NCBI GenBank assembly: GCA_011032825.1
Contig: JAADJZ010000044.1
Span: forward strand, 1-64,000
From: Massariosphaeria phaeospora
Taxonomy: Eukaryota; Ascomycota; Dothideomycetes; Pleosporales
Direction: 5' to 3'
DNA length: 64,000 nucleotides
The notes beneath the pieces are model-generated. The model did no database searches, was not told the origin of the DNA, and was given only the letters and a program-made list of their open reading frames with translations. Numbering within the stretch: position 1 is the stretch's first letter; each line of letters opens with the position of its first letter. Below are positions 56,724-64,000 of this stretch, in pieces. Made by a program: the position numbers and the translations under genes.

Positions 56724-58620
56724 TTAAAGAATAAAATGTATAGTTTTTCCTTGTTTTAGGTAACGCGTTAAGTTATTCTTAATTTTAGCAACATTACTTT
56801 TGTAGTAGCTCTCGATATCGCGAACAAAACTAACTTTTACTATGTTAACAGTAAGTCTAAGCTTATCTGCATTAGTAAAGTTTAAAAACATTTTATTAAG
56901 AAAATCTATTTCGAGAGTTGGTAGCAACTCGCTTAACTTTTGCTTGTATGTTTTAGTTAACCTGTGTACTACAACGCAATGTCTTTCTAAGTAGCTTATG
57001 CTTTTCTTGTTCTTTAGATAGCCTACAGCGAGCTAAAACGCTTAGTAATAGCAGTACTTAATAAATTTGTTTTAGGCAACGGCGAGATAAGTGTTGCTTT
57101 TTTTGTAGTCTAAATAATAGTAAATGTATAGTAGTCGTTAGATAGTACGGTTTTCTTTCGCATGCGGCTAAATAAGCTTTACTATCGTAGTCTTAAGTGT
57201 TTCTAAAATTTAGCACGAACTAATTTTGTAAATATACTATAGCATACGTATGCGCTTAACAGTAGTTATGCTAAAAAAGCTTTCTAAAACTTTCTTTATC
57301 GCTTCGCTACTATATTTTGCTAGTTTCAATTGTTTTAGAACTTTACAAGTAGAGGTAGTTTATTTGCTGTAGTTTGTTCGTGTTAGCGCGTTGCAATCTA
57401 GTAATTCGAAACGCTCTATTAAACTTAAGGCGTAGTATAAAGTAGTAAGCTCGTTGAAAAATTTAATTTAAAAGTTTCGCTGTGTCGGGAGCTCTTCTGT
57501 CTAATTACAAAACTAGAGTTCCGCTAGATAAATAGAAAGCAAAGAAGTTTTAATATTAGATAAAGTGTTAAGAAGCTGTAGAGACATTAGTATAATGCAT
57601 ACGTTAAAAAAACTACTTACCTTAACGTGTTGTTTCTTCTATTCTGCTTTCGAAGATAAAAATGTTTCTACGAAAAGTAGTTTAAGAAGATTGTTGCTAA
57701 TAATTACAATGCGCTGCGTTTTTAAATCTCTAAAAACTAGCAATAGCCTTTCGTTCTGTAATACAATTACTACGAATTTCTTAGCTTCTTTTATATCTAA
57801 GAGCAGCTGCATACAGTTTAAAAGTTCAATTAGATAAATAGATCTTAGAAAAAAGACATACATAATAGCATGTATAAGCTTTAAACTTAAAGAGTTTCTT
57901 TTTAAAAGTAAACTTAACAGCTTGCGTGTATTTTTCTCTAGACAACTATCTTTATTTTAAACAAACTCGTAGAGAAAACAAAATGTTGTACTAGCAACTA
58001 ACTAAAGAAGCTACTTAGCTTTCTCTTTTCTAAGGAATTTAACTTGCGCCTTTAGTAGTAAGTCCTGTACATCTAGGCCTACACTGTTCTAGTTTGAAAA
58101 AAGCGCTTCGAGATAATTGACTTCTAGCTAGTGTGCATACATAGCTTTTTTAAAAAACTCGTTTGCTAGGCTAGACATATATTGGTTTGTTTAATTTCTA
58201 TAATCTATTTCCTAGAGAAGATTAAGCGATAGATGCTAGTTTGTTGTATTTTCTAGATAAGTAAAAAAGTTCTCTGTACTTTTTTGATTAGGAAAACCTA
58301 GGCTTTCTTCGGTTTTTTTTTGTAAAATAATAGGTGAATCTGCACGATGCTCTCTACTATTTTAATTAGACGAGCTAGTATTTCCCTCGACTTCTAGTTG
58401 TAAAAACTTTTCGTTGAAGTTGTAAATAGCTAAGTAATTTACTAAAAGTAATAATAAGTTAGATGCATGTCGGCTTGTTGAATCTGCGCAACGCTTTGTA
58501 CTATTTTAATTAGGCGAGCTAGTATTTTCCTCGACTTCTAGTTGTTGTAAAGAAAGCTCTTTCTCAACGTTGTTAGAGCTTAATAGTTGAGTAAGTTAGC
58601 TTAGTGTAGGTTCTCGCGAA
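56724..58620 (-). pseudogene. long RIP-damaged minus-strand frame, unrecognised
   Basis: Open pieces 57863-57639 and 56927-56724 lie in the same frame, and the sequence between and upstream of them can be read in that frame with TAG/TAA stops but no indel, giving a former protein of several hundred residues. Visible segments: LLNCMQLLLDIKEAKKFVVIVLQNERLLLVF and LPTLEIDFLNKMFLNFTNADKLRLTVNIVK. Ends HFIL-stop. No family recognised. The upstream part includes a direct duplication of about 70 bp (58332-58405 and 58473-58550). Confidence 0.45.
58332..58550. repeat. direct duplication of about 70 bp
   Basis: GTGAATCTGCACGATGCTCT...CTCGACTTCTAGTTGT near 58332-58405 recurs near 58473-58550 with scattered differences. 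In the minus-strand frame both copies read LEVEENTSSPN-like peptides, so this looks like an internal repeat of the former protein. Confidence 0.55.
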
Positions 58621-59560
58621 GGTTCAAGAAATAGTTCGAGATCTCTACGATTTACTCGGTTCCTCAACGAATATTTAAGAACAAATAACGACCTACTATC
58701 TAGGTCTGCGGCTTTAGGTGTAGTAGGCAAAGCTAGCACTTTTATAACAGCTACGTTCTTTTCTAAGTAAAAAGCAAAAGTAGTAGCTTGAAAACTAACA
58801 TGCTGTGCTCGCTTTCTAGCTGCTAAACGAACTGTTTTAGCTAAACGCTTAACGCTTACATAATTTCGCGCCTTTGTACTTAGTAACGAGCGAACGTTTC
58901 TGCTACGTAGCGAGCAACGAGTTACGTAGTTGTTTTGCGTTTAAGTAAATGCCTCTTGTGCATTAGCAATCTAGAGATTCACCGCATCTAACAGTACTTT
59001 CAAATTCTTATTATTAGCACTCTAGCGTTTAACTTTTTAATTAGTTGCGTACTTTTTTGTTTCTGTTAGCTTGTAACAAGCAGAAAGTTAAATTTTATAC
59101 TCGAATTAAGAACAAGGCGAAACGCATGTTAGATCTTAGCGCTAACATTGCATTTTGTAAAGTTAAATTATTTTACAAGTAGCTCTATATAAATAATTGA
59201 ATTCAACGAGAAAAGCAAAAGCTAGTTGGTTACGTGCGCCGGCTCGTGAATTCTGTCGTAAAACTAAGCTGCTACTACATTAGGTTAAGCGTAAGTAGTT
59301 TACTAATTTATAAGCTTCTAGTGCTTACGCTAATTTCGTTTCTAGAGTATAACTAGCTGCTTCTTTTCTTTCGACGTTTCTAGTACTATTATTTTTATAG
59401 CTTCAAGCGATGTTGGCAAGTTCTTTGAAAAAGCTCAATAGTTTAGTAGTGCTTCTTTAAGCTTATTTATTGCATTTTTATTTACGTTATTTGCTATTTT
59501 TACTGTAAAAGTACTTCTATATCTACTTATTCAATAGTTGTTTTTAGTTATATAGTAAGT
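58621..59560. other. RIP block spacer
   Basis: No gene recognised. It may include promoter sequence of the two divergently arranged pseudogenes on either side. Confidence 0.35.
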
Positions 59561-59689
59561 AGCACAGCAGATAGACGCTTGCTTTGCTAACAAGTTAGTG
59601 TATCTACCTCAAAATTCTCGTTCGCCTAAGATACTTTTTATCTCGACAATAAAACTGCTTACTTTAACCGATACTTTTTCCGGCGTTAT

Positions 59690-61727
59690 ATTTAGACACT
59701 TTTGATAATTTTTCTTTTAGCTATGCTTACAGTTACACTCGTGCTTATTCTAATTAATTACATTTAAAGAAAACAATTTCAACGAGGTGTAAGTAGTTTG
59801 AACACACTTAAGTAGTTTAATGTTAGCATTGATTATGCCAATTGATACTAGGCGCACTTAGTATTTGCATTTCTTTTTATCGCCTATGTAGGCTAGGTAA
59901 TTTGGTACGAGCTCAAAGTATATATAGCTATTTAGCAAGACTTTTTATATGCGGCTTTAAGAACTATGCTTGTAGATGCTATACCTAATTGTTAAATAAC
60001 GAAAAAACAGTTAGAACGCTAAATCCGCGTATTTCTTAGAAATATACAGTTTATTACTTTCAACTGCGATATTAGTTTACTTTCCCTTAAGGTAAAACGG
60101 CGCGAAGAACTAATTAGCTCTTTAGAAGCAGCTAAAACTTTACGAATACAAAAAACTCTTTAGTGCCAAACTACAAGTCGTATACTCTAAAGAAAAACAA
60201 TTTACTTTCTACAAAAAAATATAGTGTATGCTAGGTTCAAAGAAGTAAAAGTTAACGCTATCGATTATTATATTCGCGAGATTTAATGTCTTAGTAGAGA
60301 AATTGAGGTAGACTAGCGTGCTCTCGAGACTTTTGAGTAGGTATTTTCTACTTTTATAATATTTAAAAGCGTAACAGCTGCATACATAGCTTGTTAAATA
60401 GTTATTTATACAAAGCTAGAATACATAACTTCGCGCATACTTCTAGTTTTTGTTAATAACATAGTTTGAGAAAACGTATGCATTAGTTAGTAGAGTAGAA
60501 GTGTTTAAACTGTAGTGTCAAATGTACTTATCGCGCTTTTTGGCACATTATGCGTAATCCTAGTAGCGTTTGCTAAATTACTTTTTCAAATTATATACTT
60601 TACTCGAAGCATCTCGTAGCTTATGTAAGTTAATAAGCTTCTTTAATTATCTCTAGGTTTACTTTAAAGTGTAGTACTTTTCTTTATTTTAACTGCGCTG
60701 CTTAAGATTTTTTTTACAAGCTTGCAAATTCTCGTGCAAAAACAAAAATTAGCATTAAAAAGCACTATTCAACTTAAAGTCTAAGATTTCTATTTCTACT
60801 TTTTGTTTACTAACATAACTCTAATCATATCCCTGTTAGCTAGAGTTACGACAATAATTAATAAAATTACTTAAAGTAAATCTACAGCAGCGACTCTTGC
60901 AAAGAATCTTCTAAAAGTAAGCAACTACTTTTTATTTTACGTTCTTTTGCAAGCGTTATTAGTAAGTGCGAACAGTTTACTTTGCATTAACTAATTATTT
61001 TTAAAGCTTTTGTTAGAGCCGTTGTTTGACTCAATTGTAAGCGAGATGTTAGAAACTAAAAAAAGCTAGAACATTAAATAGAGTACTTTTATTTCTGTGT
61101 ACACAAATCTCGCTTGCATTAGTAGGTTTTACTTTAACTTTGTAATTTTGCTCCAACAACATCTAGGTATTCTATACGCTATAATTTCACCAATTATAAT
61201 ACCTTTCTAGGTTGTTATATTTCTGCTATTCTAGATTATATACTCGCATTTAGGGATTTTGTCTACAAAGCGCGACAACGGCGGTATATTGTATCTAAAA
61301 GCGCTTAAACAGCTGTTTATTAGACTCTATGCTATAGAGTTGAGCTTTACTACGCTATTTGCCTTAGTAAGAAACGTAGAAAGAAATGCAAAATGCATAC
61401 TCTAGGCAGCTCTAATAGTAGTCGCAACGGCGCTAACTGCGGTTTATTACTATCTTGTTTGTAAAGCATTTAATTTGTTGCTTTAATTTACTTCTACTTC
61501 TCTAGATTTTGCAGATAATTCTAGAGAAACTACGTATAGTTATCCTAACCTCTACTCGAAGCCTACAATGCGACTTCTACAAGATAAATTTAAAATTAGC
61601 TATGCTAAAACTAAACGAACGGAACGAATTTTGGCTAGAGTAGAAGTATCGTGTAGCGATGCTATAATTGATAAATTAAGCAGTATTTCAATGCGCAACG
61701 CTTTTTAAGAAACTACTAAGTCTATAT
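59690..61727 (+). pseudogene. CSC1/RSN1-like (DUF221) membrane channel gene, RIP-destroyed
   Basis: One frame of about 680 codons can be read from at least 59730 to TAA 61725-61727, with many TAG/TAA stops but no indel. The N-terminal cytosolic part has KKQLER(stop)IRVFLRNIQFITFNRDI and SLEAAETLRIQKTL; then hydrophobic helices (VLIALFGTLCVILVAFAKLLFQ) and SNYFLFYVLLQALLVSANSLLCIN. Next come VYTNLACISRFYF, LGILYAIISPIIIPF and IIYSHLGILSTKRDNGGILYLKALKQLFIRLYAIELS. The block ISPIIIPF with the following paired helices is characteristic of the RSN1_7TM/CSC1 family of osmosensitive cation channels. The start was not fixed; the earlier TM segment may lie upstream. Confidence 0.65.
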
Positions 61728-62347
61728 AAATATAGAAACTAGTTTTTATGCTACCTAATGTTATAAATAAAATAGTTAGCGAACGAGAAAGTATGCGTAA
61801 AACGTTTTTTAGCTATTGTAGTTGCTAAAGATTATTATTATAACGCGTAGAAATAGCTTTACAACTCTATAATAATAGTAGAGAAAAAAGTTGCTAATCT
61901 TAACACTGCTTACATTGCTTAAGGCTTGCTTCTTACCTAAACATCGCTGTAGTCTATTTTATTCTAGAAAAAACGTGTAAAGGATTTTCGTTACTAGCAT
62001 TAAAAAAGGATCGCCTAGGAAAGCAGGTTCTAGATAAAAAATGTAATGAATTCGATAGAGTCTATCTACAGCGCGGACAAAAGAGCTTTATATACTTTAT
62101 AGTTAGTTAGCTTTCGAAGCACCTGCGGAGCGCTTTTGGAGGCTATGTAGAAACTCAATACCGCAAAGCTTTCGTTAACCGGAAACTAGCGAGGCTTTTT
62201 TAGGTATCGTCGAAGCTGTTACGTACAGCGTTAATAGCTACTAAAGTTCTACGACTAAGGCAATTTATAGAGCTTTTAGCTTATTACATAAGCTTTTTCT
62301 CTAATCTATAGCAATTTACTTACTTCGTCGGCGTCTTAGCGTTCTTT
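61728..62347. other. RIP block, possible LTR region
   Basis: Lies downstream of the gypsy pol frame (which is on the minus strand), so a 3' LTR is expected here, but I could not fix TG...CA ends. Confidence 0.3.
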
Positions 62348-64000
62348 CTAAAGGCGTGCCGTTTTGAAAGTCTTTTGGCAATTTTCCATCGGCGTTCTAG
62401 TAGGCCGCCGAAAATTCTTGCTAGGTAGATAAAGCTTTTGTGTTTTTGAGTTTTAGCGCTAGTTCTTATGTAAGCTAGTTATAGCTAGTCTATTTAACTT
62501 AATATTCTAGCTTTTAGCTTTTTCTAACTTTTTTCTAGCGCTCGCTTGTAATGCGCTTGACTAGCTATTCTTGCTCGCTTTTTACAGTAACGCTTTTTGA
62601 GCGCTAATCGAACACTGTCTAGCTTTCTAAAAGATTGTCTGCTGCAAGTCTAAGCCTATTTATCGAAAATGTTGGATTTATCTTAGAAAGTGTGTTTAAA
62701 ACTACGTTGCCTAAAAACTTAACTTGTAAAACTGTATATTTGCTATTTTTCTAGTCTAGTTTCTTGCTTAAGCGCCTATTAGAAATGTGTTTTCTATATT
62801 GCAACTACACTTTATCTTCTACTTAGAGCAGCGGCGCTTCTTTTCTATGTCAATTTGCTTATTTTTTCTGCTTCTGTTGGGCCTCCGCCATAGCAGCTTG
62901 CGCGAAGTCGATAACTTTCTTTATTTTTTTAGCTATTTCTGCTGCGCTTCGCTAAGGGTCTAGAGTTGCTTAGTAGAGCGTATTCGCTTTTTTCTTTGCT
63001 TAAAGCTAAATTGAGTCTATCTCGTAACTATGCTAAAGAAAGAAAGAGCTTACCTTTGTCGACACTGCTTTTCGCTCTTGGATTGCGATTTGTACAATAG
63101 AGCATAGCTGCGCCTAGTTCTTTTAGTTCCAATTCACAAACAGCCTTAAGATAGTTTTAATTATTAAATTTGCTTTTTCTGTAGCTTCGTTGGTTTCTAG
63201 GTGAAAAGCTGTAGATAGCTGCTTTACAATTCTAAGCTCTTTGCAAAGCGTTTTTTAGAATTCACTTACAAATTGTGCTTCTTAGTTAGAAACAATAGCG
63301 TTAGAGAGCTAGTAGTAAGCTACTACTCTTTTAATAAATACCTTTGCTACAGTTGCTGCGTTAATTTTCGCTATAGAGATCAAGATTATATCCTTGCTTA
63401 ATTAGTTTGTAATAACTAGTAGATTCGTGCACCTTTCGCTTTTCGGCAGGTTAGTAATAAAGTTTATAAAGAGTTCTTTTTAAATTCTGTCTAGAACGAG
63501 GAGCGAGCAAAGAAAACTACTTTTTATTTTTCGCTATAGTTTCGCTCGTTTACATGCATCGCAGTTAGCAATGTACTATCAAATGTCTAAGCTTATTCTT
63601 AGCTAGAAGAAATTTCTTTTGAGAATATTATAAGTGTTCTCTTTGCTAGAGTGCTTTGCAATAGGCGAGTCGTAGGCTCTGAAGATTAATCTAGTGCGCA
63701 GTTGATACGTTTTTGGCACCTATTTTTTTTTTTAATAGAAGAGCGCGTCGTTTTCAACAGCGCAATCTGCTAAAAACGCTTTTAATTAAAGGCTTAAAGA
63801 AAACTTCCTACGGGTACTTTCTTTAGTTTAGCTTTTTTTTACGGCCTCCAAGGCTTTCTAGTACAAATCGTCTTTTTAGACTTCTCTATTCTAAAGTTTA
63901 TCTAAAAACAGCTTTTTTGCATTATTCTTAGAATTGTTCTTTGTGCTAGCATTTTTTTCTTGTCTAGCAGCATTTCGTTTAAGACTCGCAGCATTCTGCT
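62348..64000 (-). pseudogene. Ty3/gypsy (chromovirus-type) pol, integrase part, RIP-destroyed, runs off the window
   Basis: On the minus strand the integrase is recognisable. The HHCC zinc region keeps CDACKR (about 63570) but its first His appears as Tyr. The core reads CTNLLVITNRLSKDIILISIAKINAATV (usual TDRLSK with Asp, here Asn), then ISNAIVSN and AQFVSEF(stop)KTLCKELRIVKQLSTAFHLETN..TEKAN, matching the second and third catalytic blocks. Downstream the GPY/F-like segment reads KKLD(stop)KNSKYTVLQVKFLGNVVLNT...INRLRLAADN (about 62775-62640). Reverse transcriptase and RNase H would lie to the right of the window. A chromodomain was not confirmed. Both catalytic-site changes visible are G-to-A type. 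Confidence 0.75.

Larger units (their letters stand above)
28624..64000. other. 35 kb AT-rich, RIP-mutated block
   Basis: From shortly right of E5 to the window end the sequence changes character: TA, CTA/TAG and TTA words dominate and GG/CC pairs become rare, while CpG and GC words persist. Open frames rarely exceed 100 codons, yet coding frames can be traced for 1-2 kb through TAG/TAA stops without indels. That pattern is what point-mutational RIP leaves behind. Identified contents are listed separately; large parts stay unassigned. Confidence 0.8.

Noticed and set aside
57565..57837. 90-codon plus-strand ORF
   Set aside because: Antisense shadow of the traceable minus-strand frame 56724-58620.
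28624..64000. Alternative genetic code with TAG as sense codon
   Set aside because: TAG stands where both Gln and Trp are expected, and TAA stops and many missense transitions occur too; mutation explains it better.

Overview
The window looks like repeat-rich, gene-poor accessory or subtelomeric-type DNA from a filamentous ascomycete (Pezizomycotina; a Dothideomycete is my guess). The grounds are: very short introns (four of the six I could place are 49 bp), several pogo/Fot1-like DNA transposons with TA target sites, a chromovirus-type Ty3/gypsy element, a fungal NACHT-ankyrin NLR, and pervasive C-to-T/G-to-A damage that turns CAG and TGG codons into TAG, the signature of repeat-induced point mutation (RIP). 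I could not run a search, so family names rest on motif recognition.

Layout. 1-3414: three nested pogo elements (E1, E2, F). 4130-5267: dead multi-pass membrane protein gene on the minus strand. 5.3-11.0 kb: mostly non-coding debris with local repeats, one short dead frame at 6868, and a dead membrane protein gene at 10212. 11696-12799: SAM-methyltransferase pseudogene. 13039-18451: the centrepiece, an NLR gene (N-terminal STAND domain, NACHT, winged helix, 17 near-identical ankyrin repeats) sitting between about 450-470 bp diverged inverted repeats whose outer ends look like pogo-type termini. 18455-20322: a pogo transposase relic (G) with a solo LTR in it. 20885-21571: a mosaic of pogo fragments and a second NLR fragment. 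21718-26500: an unrecognised frame, an intact small secreted/GPI-type ORF, a DUF1996 pseudogene and an unrecognised coiled-coil gene with a 10-residue repeat. 26511-28621: pogo element E5. From about 28.7 kb to the end: a 35 kb extremely AT-rich, heavily RIP-mutated block. In it, reading frames can still be followed without indels: a ferric-reductase-like gene, a Zn2Cys6 transcription factor, a CSC1/RSN1-like (DUF221) channel gene, two more pogo elements (E3, E4) and a gypsy integrase at the right edge.

Two observations stand out. First, the NLR gene appears packaged as cargo between inverted repeats that share terminal architecture with the neighbouring transposase family (G/H). Second, all twelve pogo-type termini I examined, although different in sequence, carry a doublet of a roughly 5-15 bp motif repeated at exactly 17 bp. 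Almost no gene is intact; the NLR is interrupted by one in-frame TAG, and the only clean, plausible host ORF is the 109-codon secreted protein at 23057.
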